Position numbers and translations under genes: made by a program. From Mitosporidium daphniae (taxonomy: Eukaryota > Microsporidia): DNA of 52,093 nucleotides. Positions 1 through 10,363 of this stretch are shown here, in pieces. The notes beneath the pieces are model-generated. The model searched no databases, was not told the DNA's origin, and saw only the letters and a list, made by a program, of their open reading frames with translations. Location: the NCBI RefSeq assembly GCF_000760515.2, contig NW_013546600.1, positions 1 to 52,093 of the forward strand, given 5' to 3'. The first letter of the stretch is position 1; every line of letters begins with the position of its first letter.

Positions 1-33
1 TGCATATGATAATCTAGAGCTTAAAAACTAGGT

Positions 34-1511
34 TTACTTGGCATTGGTGACGACCAGTATTTCTTCAGATTCGTTCATGTAGGTCCTCGTCCTGCTTGAT
101 TCTATTGGCTTTCCATCTCTGCCAAGATGGGCATAAAAGCAAGAACTCCCAAATGGACAAGGAGTGGCTCCCTGCCGAAAATGTCGGCATGGTATTGACC
201 TAGGAGATTATCATATGCAAAGGAAAGCTACCTAAGCTTGTTTTTATAGTTTTCTATGACAAGAGATTTTTGTGCCTGATCTGCGCACCAAATCAAAGAT
301 GGTGTAATGAAGTGTGTATTAACCCTGCAAATGGGACAGGACCTACATATTGAAGAATCGACGTTTTGAGAAGCCCTCCATGACCTGATACACTCTAAGC
401 AAAAAGGATGATTGCAATTCAGTAGGCCAAATTTTGTTATCCCATTTACAGGCAATGGTTCCAAACAAATTCCACATTCAAGCTCACAGGTTTTGCTATC
501 CGCCAAGCTGTGTTCAAAAAGGTTGGCATCAAGTTTGTCGCCACAAGTATCCTTGCATTGAGAAATGTGAAGTTCTCTTGCCCGAGAATCAGAGGGATGT
601 AGGATAAATAAAAAGCAATGTGGACATTTAAGTCCATGGTAATATATACAACGATCGCCAAGAGTACAAGTAGCGGTTTCGGACCCAGGACAGATTTGAT
701 CCAACTTTCCATTCATATTTATAGTATGCCTATGGCCCCCCTTCAAAGAATCTGCAGAAGAATACATCTTAGCGTTTGTTTTTATAGGAAGTGAAGATTT
801 CAGTGCAGAGGAATACGAAGCTGAGGGATATTTTTTCTTCGACTCCAATGGTAGCTCTTGGCCCCCTATTTTTGGGTAGGGGAAGCAAGCAATTTCCTGC
901 TGAGAAAATGTGGCGGGCTCATTTTCCGCTCGAAGATCAAAGGAGCCTATGGAGCTTCTGGAAAAAAACAATGACCTTTGTTCTTGTAATTCAAGCTCAA
1001 ACAACTGGGCTTCGTCCGGCTCATCAAATAATTTCCCTTCATATGAATGGTCCTCGAAACAAGCATCGGTGGTAGTGGATATGGGGTCTGATTTTACCGA
1101 GTTTTTGGAATTCTCAAAAAACTCGTCGTTGTCTAGCTTTATGGCAGCAATTGTATCCTTTTCAGACTTTAGAAGTGGGCTTGGAAGAGAATTTGAAGAT
1201 TTTGTATGAAGGAAAATACATTTAGAACCATATTTACAAGAACCCTTTTGATAGTAAGTACATACAAGTGGTGTGTTCGGTATATTCTGGCCGTTGCCCT
1301 TTGAGAGCTCAAGATGATTTTTCAGTTCCTTATTTTTAAAATGGAGGTATTTACACGACTTTCCAGCAGTACAGCTTCCAAGTAGGTAAAATTTACACGG
1401 CAAAGGGATGATGCCATTTGAGTGCTTGCTTGACACGTTGGTATTTCCTCCTGCATGCTGGTCAGATGTATTTCGGTCTCTAGAAATAACGGTCCAATTA
1501 GAATCCCCCAT
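34..1511 (-). CDS. MKRN: Makorin-type E3 ubiquitin ligase (CCCH + RING)
   Basis: Makorins are RING-type ubiquitin ligases that also bind RNA. The main exon gives 427 residues. It has two CCCH zinc fingers near residues 39-57 and 84-102, a third CCCH plus the makorin Cys-His stretch around residues 275-320 (CPGSETATC ... CIYYHGLKCPHC), and a C3HC4 RING at about 346-395 (CGICLEPL ... CNHPFCLECI ... CPICR). The frame continues after a 32-nt intron at 200-231 (GTAGCT...CCTAG) into a short exon with the final CCCH finger (CRHFRQGATPCPFGSSCFYAH) and a TAA at 34-36, for 481 residues in all. That CCCH-CCCH-CCCH/Cys-His-RING-CCCH order is the diagnostic makorin layout. The start is the first ATG after the tight 27-bp gap to the next gene's stop. 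The substrate cannot be inferred. Confidence 0.93.
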
Positions 1512-1538
1512 AAGCCTGAAAATTAATTCGGTTGCAAT

Positions 1539-2903
1539 TTATTGTTTACAAACCTCGGGGCCGATTGAACAGATTCCGTATTTAAAATACTGGGACCTGT
1601 TGATTTCGATCCTTGACTGATCATAGCAATAATTTACGACCATCCCCAAGCTGCTTTCAATTAGTTTTTCGCTAAAGGCTACTTTTAGCAAAAGTTACCT
1701 AAAATCCCCGAGGACGACAATATCCCAAAATATTGCACCATTTCCCAAGTGAAAATTTGCTATAAAATGTCTGGTCTCTCAAGCCTTACCTACCGGGTCT
1801 ATGCATCTGTTATTCCTTCTGGCACCGACAATGTATCTGTATATGAGTCTTTTAAAAAGAAATTGAAGATCCTCTTTCTGATAAGGCTCGATAAATGCTT
1901 GCAGCCTTTCTTTTGTGATTGGAGTGCAGGATAAAAGCAACTTTAGATCGAACAGAAATCCTAGAGGTACAGCGTAGCAGGAGATCTTATTTTCAAGCTC
2001 ATCCTCTTGCTCTTTAAGCCATTTTACGAATCCAGGAATCGGCGAAAAGGTGATCAATCTCTTCACAGAGGGGTAGTTCCGTTCAAGTTGATGGGTAACC
2101 TCTTTCAACAAAGTGGATCCAAGAGATAGTCCTGTTAGCCCTAAAACTGAATCCAGATTTTTTACCTTTATGGGGAGCAGAAATTGAATAAAAGATCACC
2201 TGCTGAGGCTTTTCTTTTGCAAAGGGAGAATGCCCGTCCCATTGCATGCAAGTGCTGAGAAGATTATCAGAAAAGAATGCAATCACAAAAGCAAGAGGTT
2301 CCTTCATGATGGATGAAGAAAATAAAGCATAGCACGTCTTTGGCCATACCAACCTGGTTTTCAATTGAGCCAAATTTTCGGACGGCCTGATAATGTCATT
2401 CTTTTGGATCTAAAACGGGGTTAGGGTGAGCCGTTTCATTTACGAATTGCAATATTTTTTCATTTGAATTAGCGGTTACTTTTGCGCATCGAAGTTTACG
2501 CTTTTTCAAAGTTGCTGCCTGCAGTTCCATCAGTGCTTTATCCAACGCCTTCAGGCTGTTCTTCTCGGCAGCAAAAACCGCAGATGAGCATTTTAGCAAC
2601 TAAATTAATGATCGAAATTACGTCGATTACTTGAAGAAGCCCTCTTAATTTCATAATTCTTTTGAAATCATTGCGATTTAACGCACAGAAAGATCGATCC
2701 AATTTGAGGATGGGCTCTGTAAATCCCGATAAAAGAGTTGATATTTTTTTCTAAAGCCGGAATGATTGTCTTATGATTCTTACCCATGAGAAAGGTCTCC
2801 ATCTAATTTCTTGCGTCATTTTAGTGCTATTTTCTGTTGCGCTTTTGCAGAAGCAATGACTTAACATCTGGCGAACGGGAGATGTCAAGCGCCGACGGAA
2901 CAT
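1539..2903 (-). CDS. MLYCD: Malonyl-CoA decarboxylase, 7 exons
   Basis: Converts malonyl-CoA to acetyl-CoA, usually in mitochondria or peroxisomes. Joining exons across six introns of 25-34 nt gives about 394 residues. Recognisable blocks: FKRIMKLRGLLQLLKC at the N-terminal helical domain, IIRPSENLAQLKTRL and CYALFSSSIMKEPLAFV at the start of the catalytic GNAT-like fold, FYSISAPHKGLTGLSLG, then FSPIPGFVKWL (family catalytic Ser), DPVANFHLGNGA (family catalytic His) and MVVNYCYDQSRIEINR near the end. Each splice restores frame; for example the 25-nt intron lies between CATAAAG and GGCTAACAGG. It is shorter than the roughly 490-residue mammalian enzyme, mostly at the N-terminus. The start ATG follows an ATTTAAATTTGAA element by a few bases. 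The first exon (MFRRRLTSPVR...) is basic, which would suit a mitochondrial presequence; that is inference. Confidence 0.9.
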
Positions 2904-2961
2904 TTCAAATTTAAATAATAATTTTAATGCTTGGATATCAAATCAGCCTGTAGCCGGTTGG

Positions 2962-5101
2962 CTATGTTTGGAATTTGGGAGCCCTTTTTTTCCTTGCTTG
3001 GTAATTCCTGGTGATGCGCTTTTTGGTTGGAAGGGGCGCATTTGGATGGCTTTTCTTATCCATAAGTTTTGAAAATCCGGGAATCTTTTCCGAGTCAATA
3101 TCGGCATTCAAGCTATCCTGGTCTGAGGGCAGAATGGTGATATTGGACCTAATATTGTCGTATATGCCCCTGACATTACATTCACCGCCCGGTCGTCCAT
3201 AAGCAAAGTCTAAAAGAGTGTTGATGGCATCATTGCGTATTGACCATATTTCCCGTTTTCCCCCTTTGAACGAATCCACATCTTGTGGTCGTTTGCAAAG
3301 AGCATTTAGCTTTGAGCGCAAATCCCATCTCTCGGCATTTACAACGGATAAATATAGATGTTGAATGGCCTTCAAACTGGGCGGGTCAATTTTGGCTTTA
3401 TCCATCTGGTCGATGTACGAAACAGCGGTGTCCAGCTGCTTGGCATTGGCCGCTGTATCGATCAAATAGTGCCAAGCCTTTCGAGTTATCATATTGAAAT
3501 CGTCGACTTTGAACTTTAGCTTGGAGGCAGAGGCAAAATCGCCGGTTCTCATATAAAACAAGAACATGTGCTGATATGTGTATTTGTCGTGTGCAATATT
3601 CATTATTGCAAACTGGTTGTGGAAAAATTTCTCAATTTCTGCCTTTTGTCCATGTGTTGCCAATATCGAAAGATAATGATTCAAAATGAAGGGCTCCATT
3701 TTTATGTAGGAGTATTTCAATGAAAGAAGATTCCAAACATCCGTAGCCTGCTTGACAATATCTGTCGGAAGCAGGTCGTAATGGAAGGAGATTTTTTTAC
3801 GCTTTGCGTCCCTTTTTGAGATAGGAATATTGGCCAAAAGCCGGAACATCGCCGCAAAGGAGTAAATGTTTGGTCGATCCCAATTTCCTGTTTTATCCAC
3901 GCCAATCAAAACGCTCCAAACCTTGTAAAACGCCTCTAAATCACAATTGATGGCGTGGGCTTGAAGCATGAAATTACACAAATTCAAGTGAAGCGGCCGT
4001 CCAGAGTCATAAATACGCTTTATAATTGCAAAGGCTTGTTCTTGAAATTCTTTTTTGGATGCACATGCATGAAGAAGGCTTTCTAGCACATGGTTTGATG
4101 GGATAATCGATTCAGACTCCATATCTCTTACGATCTTTAAAGCACGTTCGATTTCAAAATTCTAAAAAATCAAAATCGTCAAACCGACTTACCTTTGCGC
4201 ACAAGTCAATCATCAATGAGTACGTGTACATTGGCAAAGTGAATTTTGACTTGGCCTCGTAGAAAATGCTCCATGCCGTTTTAACGGCTGCCTTTTTAAT
4301 CAAAGCGGAGAGCAGTGAGTTTAGGATCGCCGGGGGTGGCACCATATCATTTACACGCAAATGACAATACATTTGGAGAGCATCGGATAGCCTTGACGCC
4401 TTGATATGAGCTTCTAAAACCAGAGAATATAGCCAGAGGCTTTGTCCAATTTGAAGCTCAGTGCATTTCTTATAAAGGGCTATAGCAGCGTCTGGATCTT
4501 TTAGTCTGATTGATGCTAGCAGTGCATAATAAATATGAGAATAAGAAACACTAATATCGCCCTTTCCAACCATCTCGTCAATTAAAGAGATCGGGTGGAT
4601 AGGGTTATCTTTTGAAATCTGCCCGAGCCTCCTAATCCATGGGCACGCCATTGAAAGGGGTTGTGGGGCGTTGGGACGCGAATCGACCAAAGTGGAAGCT
4701 TTTCGCTCTGTAAATACACGCTCCTCGTGCTTATAAGAGGAGCAAGGGGAAGAGGAAGTCGTTCCGTTCTGCTCCGAACCAGCATATTGCGGTTCAGGTA
4801 AGGGAATTTGGTATTTAAATGGATGGTCAGAGAAATTTTCAAGGCTCACCGCAGATAGCAACGCTCGCAATCGAGGGGTTGAATCGTTGCTCATAAGAAA
4901 CCTATAAATGGTCGACTTGTCTTCAATGGGCATCGTCCAGTCTGTTTTGCCTTCAAATGGGCATTTCTTTGTTTGTGGAATTGAATCCTTTTTCTCGCCA
5001 TAAACAAAATCCTTTAGCTTAAATTTGTTTTTCTTGATCCGCCTAGGAGTGGAGGAGCGAGCTGTGCGGGAATAAAGCGCTCTGCACGAATACAAGAGCA
5101 T
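2962..5101 (-). CDS. Pentatricopeptide-repeat protein, probably mitochondrial
   Basis: Two exons joined across a 31-nt intron (GTAAGTCGG...TTTTTAG, near 4124-4190) give about 702 residues. The N-terminus (MLLYSCRALYSRTARSSTPRR) is Arg/Ser rich without acidic residues, like a mitochondrial targeting peptide. From about residue 160 the protein is a string of helix-turn-helix PPR-type units, for example YYALLASIRLKDPDAAIALY, WLYSLVLEAHIKASRLSDAL and LHLNLCNFMLQAHAINCDLE. The splice junction falls inside one unit and keeps its register. The C-terminus is strongly basic (KKRITRNYQARKKRAPKFQ). PPR proteins bind organellar RNA or sit in the mitoribosome; an mS39-like role is possible but I could not establish orthology. 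It starts 54 bp from the divergent SMU1 gene. Confidence 0.8.
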
Positions 5102-5155
5102 TTCGAATTTTTACTTCCAACCCTTGGAAGTTGAATTTAAATCAATTTTATCGCC
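5102..5155. promoter_or_regulatory. Divergent promoter, PPR gene / SMU1
   Basis: Only 54 bp separate the two start codons. The spacer holds TTGAATTTAAATCAATTTTA close to the SMU1 ATG, an A/T palindrome of the kind found upstream of many genes in this window. It must carry core promoter function for both genes unless signals lie inside coding sequence. Confidence 0.55.
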
Positions 5156-6866
5156 ATGGATGAGGATTTTGTTCACATAAGCAGCGATTCGTATATTTCA
5201 CATGTGCTATTTATGTAGGATTTTGACGCTAATCTTGGATTTCCTGAGGGAACATTATCCGGAATTGGATATTTCCTCAATAACGAATGTACCTTCAATG
5301 GAGTAAAAGTTTAGGCTTGTCAATCGGGCACCAGTCCGCCAATGCCAAACGACATTTGCAAGAAAATGATGGCTGGAAATTGGGGTACAGTTCTTGAGAT
5401 GCTTCCAAACATGCATATTTCGTCTTCACTTAAGTATGAAACGTATCAGCAGGTAGCTTTTTAGGGTTTTATTTAGACAATTCTAGAGCTCATCCATGTT
5501 AAAGAGTACGGTGTCGCCAACTCGCTCTTGAAGTACATAAAGGGCGCATTGAAGCTAAAAATTGATTCTCAGCTTCATTGGATTGAATCGCTTATTTCAA
5601 CTCCATCTACACTCATCACCACTGAAGAGCTCGCCGAAAGGCGAGAAAGGCTCGTTTCAAGTTTAGATAGTTCTTTTAGATCATAGAATATGAAAAGGAA
5701 ATGCTTCCTGCTACGCCTGCTGCCTCTCTTTTAGAGGCTATCGGTGATTCATTGCGATACAAATTCTTGCTCTCTCAAAGGCTCAAGACCCCGTCTCTCC
5801 CTTCTCTTCCAGCTCACATTGGATCTCATAAAGTTCGACATGGATTTTCTTATGATAGTTTGATTTGGATTATCGTGTTGAGTCTGCTGCTTTTTCAAAT
5901 GATGGCTTGTGCTTGTTTCTTGGCACCAAGGATGGCTTTATCGAGGCTTGGGATCCATTTTTGATGAAGCCAAACCAAACGGGCTCACCGATGATCTTGA
6001 AAGATTCGTATGCCCTATCTATGGTTTTTCATCCAATTTCTTCATATATTTTTGCTGCTGGGAGCAGCAATGGCGAGATATCCGTAGGGCCATACCGACT
6101 TATGTTAGATTTGGAATTTATCGACAAATATGCCAACTTTGATCTTCAAGGTGTCTGACCATCCAGTTTCTACGCTTCGTTTTACTAGTTCTGGAAGCAG
6201 TCTTTTGGCGTCCGTGTCTAGCAATTTTAACATTTTGTATGCTTGGTGATGCTTACTTTCAGACTCTATGCCGCCTCTTCTGGAGAGCTATTACACCAAT
6301 TTTCGGGACACAAAGGAAATGTCATCGATTTTTTGCTGGTCAATGGCGACAAGACTTTAATTAGCTCCTCCTTTGACAATACAATCAGGGTACTATTGCG
6401 GACATCTTATGCCTGTAGATATGGGATTTTGAGCTTGCAAGATGTTATGCAGTGGTTGATAGCTTTGCTTGCCCGCCGCTTGTTGCCTCATTGAAAAGGT
6501 TCGATGAAAAGTGTTTTTCGTGCTTCAATTCCGATTGCATTTATATATTCGACTTTATGGGAAAGGTAAGCCGGTTGTCTGACTTACAAGCTTATCCAAA
6601 AATTCTCGATCCCGTTTAATGCCAATGAGAGACATATTGTGGGGGTCTTCGCTCTTTCCCTGCATTCATTCGGGGTCATTTCAAATGATACTTTACGAAG
6701 AACCTCTAAGCTTTGGATTGTCAATGCGGACAATTTGACCGAAATAGCATGTGTAAATATAAACGACTATGTTTCTGGATTCGTCTTTAATGGCGAAGGA
6801 TTGGTCCTATATTCTGCAGCGGGGAACTTGACCTTTTGGCACTTTGATGTGTCCATCGGTAAATAG
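5156..6866 (+). CDS. SMU1: SMU1 splicing factor (LisH + WD40), about 10 exons
   Basis: SMU1 is a spliceosome B-complex protein working with RED. Splicing nine introns of 24-29 nt yields about 491 residues, against 513 in human. In order: a LisH helix (SDSILTLILDFLREHYPEL), a CTLH-like segment (MAGNWGTVLEMLPN ... ILELIHVKEYGVANSLL), a linker (YEKEMLPATPAASLLEAIG), then seven WD40-type blades beginning FDLDYRVESAAFSNDG with KDGFIEAWDP, and SFDNTIRIWDF in the middle. Every junction is GT...AG and restores frame. The first exon is MDEDFVHISSDS; the stop is TAG at 6864-6866. It converges on SURF6 with only 22 bp between stop codons, so 3' UTRs must overlap or be nearly absent. Retention of SMU1 and SF3B3 fits the many introns here. 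Confidence 0.92.
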
Positions 6867-6888
6867 GGAAATAAATAAGTTTATTGGG

Positions 6889-7935
6889 TTACTTCTTACC
6901 TTTTGATTTTTTAAAACTCACGCCCTCAAATCCAGGTCTTTTCTTGGCATTGGATGCGGGTTTCTTTTGCGTTCTCTGAGTGCCCAGCTTCTTTTGGGTC
7001 CTCTGATTTTCAGGTTTTTTTTGGGTCCTCTGATTGTCCGGCTTCTTTTGAGTCTTCTGGCTTTCCAGCCTTTTTTTCCATTCTTTAGTGCTTTTTTCTT
7101 TCTGCTTCTGTTTCCTTTTGAGTGCATTCCTTAAGATATTTGGATCGTCCACGATCTTTGCTCCTTGTACCCTTGCTATGGCATTGGACCAAGCCTCTTT
7201 TTCTACGATTTGAGCCGCCTTTTCGGGATTGACTTTTTCTAGTTTTTGAAGCTTGGCTTTTTTCTCTAATAGTTTTTGAATGGAATGAGACAGATCTCTC
7301 TTTATGGGAACGATGGGTGCAATTTCGGTCTTTCCAGAAAGGTCAAATTTGCTTGTCTTTTTTTGGGCAACACTCGGGGATACCATTTGATTTGTGGCGT
7401 CTTTTTCCTGTCTGCGGTTAGCCAATGCCTTGTTTTTTTTCTGAGAAAGCTTTATCTTCTTTTTGGAGTGCGGCTCCGTATCTGGCTTAAACTCGCAGGA
7501 ATTTTGCTTGTTTTTGGCAATCGCTATTTTCCTAAGCTCTGATCTCGATGGCTTGTCTGAGGAAAGCCGAACATACGAATTCTTTTGGACAGAAGATTGT
7601 TGCTTATTTTGGATTTCTCCTATTTTCTTCGAAACAATTTCTTTCAACTCGGCAGCCGATAGAGATTCTTTGGCTTCAATTTTTGAAGATTTTTGGCGCT
7701 CTTTATCTGGATTGGCTAGCTTGAAAGCAGGAATAGTGGAGCTGCTGCTGCGCATATTGACAAAATATTTGCGCGCGCCAGAGGTCAAAGGCCCATCGAA
7801 CACCGCGTTTTTATCTGTCAGTTCATCATCTGAATGATCTTCATTTTTATGGCGTTGGAAATTGAAATGAGATGTCATGCTGGAAATTAGCATGGAAAAG
7901 TAATCCAAGTCATCGAGGGTACAAAGAGAAGCCAT
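6889..7935 (-). CDS. SURF6: SURF6/RRP14 ribosome biogenesis protein
   Basis: SURF6 (yeast Rrp14) is a nucleolar protein for 60S and 40S assembly. It is a single 348-residue exon, highly basic. The C-terminal family signature is clear: PEKAAQIVEKEAWSNAIARV, GAKIVDDPNILRNALKRKQK, then a Lys-rich helix and RPGFEGVSF at the end. Just before the end lies a tandem repeat of nine-residue units (RTQKKPENQ-like, four copies). The N-terminal half is low in recognisable domains, normal for the family. The start ATG (MASLCTLDDLDYF) lies 24 bp after the stop of the upstream sedlin gene, which is on the same strand, so its promoter must overlap the sedlin 3' end. Confidence 0.9.
   Translation of the reverse strand: MASLCTLDDLDYFSMLISSMTSHFNFQRHKNEDHSDDELTDKNAVFDGPLTSGARKYFVNMRSSSSTIPAFKLANPDKERQKSSKIEAKESLSAAELKEIVSKKIGEIQNKQQSSVQKNSYVRLSSDKPSRSELRKIAIAKNKQNSCEFKPDTEPHSKKKIKLSQKKNKALANRRQEKDATNQMVSPSVAQKKTSKFDLSGKTEIAPIVPIKRDLSHSIQKLLEKKAKLQKLEKVNPEKAAQIVEKEAWSNAIARVQGAKIVDDPNILRNALKRKQKQKEKSTKEWKKRLESQKTQKKPDNQRTQKKPENQRTQKKLGTQRTQKKPASNAKKRPGFEGVSFKKSKGKK
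6949..7062 (-). repeat. 27-bp coding tandem repeat in SURF6
   Basis: Four in-frame copies of a unit encoding (R/K)TQKKPxNQ, with the third drifting to RTQKKLGTQ. On the plus strand it appears as repeated CTTTTTTGGGTCCTCTGATT-like blocks. It lies inside the basic C-terminal tail and does not break the frame. Boundaries are approximate. Confidence 0.8.
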
Positions 7936-7959
7936 TAAAAAAAATCTGTAAATTTTATT

Positions 7960-8492
7960 CTAATGAAAAATCCATCTATTAAATGCATTTAGCACCCTTT
8001 TGTCAAACTCGGAGTTTTCCTTGATCGATAGCGGGTGGAAAAACGGAGATAAAAAGGTCTAAATGCTTTAGCGGAATCAAGGTACAATAAGAAAATACTC
8101 GTGAACGTCCACAAGAAAGGATTTTATATTCGACTCTGGGGTCGGGCTGTGCAAAAGAACAAACCGGACACCTTGGATAGTTAGTTAAATACGGCATCAC
8201 ATTGGCCAAACCTGATGGTAATACATAGGCAGATATGGAGATGTCTCGCATTTTGTCTATTTGCCTCAAATATCTAGTGCATTAAGATGAGTTGGCGCGG
8301 TTGACCTACGTTGTTGATGAGTGTTTTTTGATTTCATCGAAAAAGTCGAGCGAGGCATACAGTAGAAACTGGCCATTGGCTTCATCCAATTCTGAAGACT
8401 ACGGTTATAACGACATGTGCTACAGTATCGTATTTTTTAAACTCGTATAAAAGATTATCGTTGCCATCGACTATACACAGATGGTATTTCAT
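7960..8492 (-). CDS. TRAPPC2: TRAPPC2/sedlin, TRAPP vesicle-tethering subunit
   Basis: Sedlin is a small longin-fold subunit of the TRAPP tethering complexes in ER-Golgi traffic. Five exons with introns of 25, 36, 40 and 27 nt join to 134 residues; human sedlin has 140. The reconstructed blocks follow the family: MKYHLCIVDGNDNLLYEFKK, FLLYASLDFFDEIKKH, YLRQIDKMRDISISAYV, GVRFVLLHS, NIKSFLVDVHEYFLI and SPFFHPLSIKENSEFDKRV. The 40-nt intron (GTTTGG...CTAACTATCCAAG) shows a good branch site. The stop TAG at 7960-7962 lies 24 bp before the SURF6 start. Divergent from PheRS alpha over 125 bp. Confidence 0.88.
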
Positions 8493-8617
8493 ATGGAAAT
8501 TCAAAGCTCACGCGGAAATTTTAATTCTGGCCGTCCACTTTTTGGTTTTGGCCAAAATTTTAAATTAGCAATAGCTAATAGCTAACCCGTAAACTAAGAT
8601 TGGGGACCGTTTTTAAA

Positions 8618-10259
8618 ATGACATCGTCCGAACAAGCGACCACCGAGCAAGCCCAAGCTCTTATTTTAGATGCTCTGCAGCACAAAGAAAGCATCGCTTC
8701 CACAGAAGCACTCTTTTCCGGCCGTAACATCGACAACAATATTGTTTTCGGAGCGCTAAAGAGCCTTGCGACATATGAAAAGATCAATTACGAATCGATT
8801 GAGTCGGAAAAGTGGACCATTACTGATGAGGGCTCTCAAATCTGCACTTCCGGAAGCCACGAGTATCGTGTTCTCATGCACGTCAAACAGGCGATGCCAA
8901 CTGGAATTACCTCGTCCGAGCTGGAGGTAACCTTTAGGGCTAGGGTTATTTTTAGGCTAAACTTGGCGTCGAGCCTGCGAAAATCGGCCAATCCATTTGC
9001 TTCAAAAACAAGTGGATCCATCTAGAAAATGGCCGTTTACTTTCCTCTCCTAAAGCATCCGAATGTGATGAAGATCGTACGGCAACATTGCTCTCTAGGC
9101 TTCCTTGCGCTTTGGAGGGATTAACACTGGCTGAGAAGCAGTCTTTTGTTGATCTCAAGCGAAGAAAGCTTGCCGAATTGACTAGGGTTACCACATACTC
9201 GGTAAGTAGGGGCCCAAGATTTACCGATGAAATCGAAAAGCCATTTCTTGAACTTACTGCGCACATGGTTGCTTCTGGCTCATGGAAAGACCGCCCCTTC
9301 AAGCCCTACAACTTTGACTCGGACGGTCCAAAAAGACCCTGTGGTCATCTTCATCCGCTGCTGAAAGTTAGAAGCGAATTCAGACAAATTTTCTTTGAAA
9401 TGGGGTATGTTTTCCGGTTTCCAACTTTTGGTTCTTAGATTTTCGGAGATGTCTACCGATAGGTTTGTGGAAAACTCCTTTTGGAATTTTGATGCTTTGT
9501 TTGTGCCTCAGCAGCACCCGGCGAGAGATTCTCAGGACACCTTTTTTACGGAAAGCCCAGCAAAGTCTGCAAACCTTCCCGAGGCATATGTTGCTCAAGT
9601 TCAAAAAATCCATATGGAGGGTGGATTTGGATCTCTCGGATATCGGGCACCATGGTCGGTTGAGGAGACTCAAAAAAACGTCTTAAGAACCCATACCACG
9701 GCAGTTTCTGCCCGAATGCTCTATGCTCTCGCAAAAGAGGTAGTTTGCGGTTTCTAATTGCAGCCAAAATTCCGGCCCGTCAAGCTCTTTTCGATTGACA
9801 AGGTGTTCCGAAACGAATCTGTCGATGCTACGCATCTAGCAGAGTTCCACCAGATCGAAGGGGTGATAGCGGATGTAAACTTGACTCTTGGCGATCTGAT
9901 GGGGGTGCTAAATTCGTTCTTTTCAAAATTGGGCATGAAGAACCTGAAATTCAAGCCAACTTACAATCCGTACACTGAGCCCAGTATGGAAATCTTTAGC
10001 TTTCATGAGGGTACCGATGTGTTCATACTTTAATTTAGGGTTACAAAAGTGGATTGAGGTCGGCAACTCTGGCATCTTTCGTCCCGAGATGTTGAGGCCA
10101 ATGGGCTTTGATGAGTCAGTGTCCGTGCTCGCCTGGGGGCTGTCCCTCGAAAGGCCGACCATGATCAAGTACAAAATCAATAACATTCGAGATCTTGTTG
10201 GCCACAAGGTCGACTTGAACATGATCTACAGCAATCCAATTTGCCAGCTCGACAAATAA
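8618..10259 (+). CDS. FARSA: Cytosolic phenylalanyl-tRNA synthetase alpha subunit
   Basis: Catalytic subunit of the heterotetrameric cytosolic PheRS, charging tRNA-Phe. Five exons with introns at 8927-8955 (29 nt), 9405-9438 (34), 9740-9763 (24) and one of 28 nt near 10010-10037 give 508 residues, the same length as the human protein. The N-terminal winged-helix region ([16 protein letters not shown]...) is followed by the class II core: [61 protein letters not shown] (motif 2 region), [14 protein letters not shown] and the motif 3 stretch [14 protein letters not shown]. The stop is TAA after CQLDK. Intron 1 contains TTTAGGGCTAGGGTTA, a telomere-repeat-like run. The gene converges with GluRS across about 104 bp. 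Confidence 0.96.
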
Positions 10260-10363
10260 AGGTCTTTTACTTGAGAATTTATTAAAAAAATCCCCCAAAT
10301 GGGATCATCTTGCAGTGACGAAATAAAAGAAGGACCTTTTTTAATGGTCAATGGAGGTGGCTT

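Noticed and set aside
5660-5676. 17-nt intron in SMU1 (GTTCTTTTAGATCATAG)
   Set aside because: A 26-nt intron (GTTTCAAG...TTCTTTTAG) joins RRERL to IIEYEKEML in frame and is of normal length for this genome.
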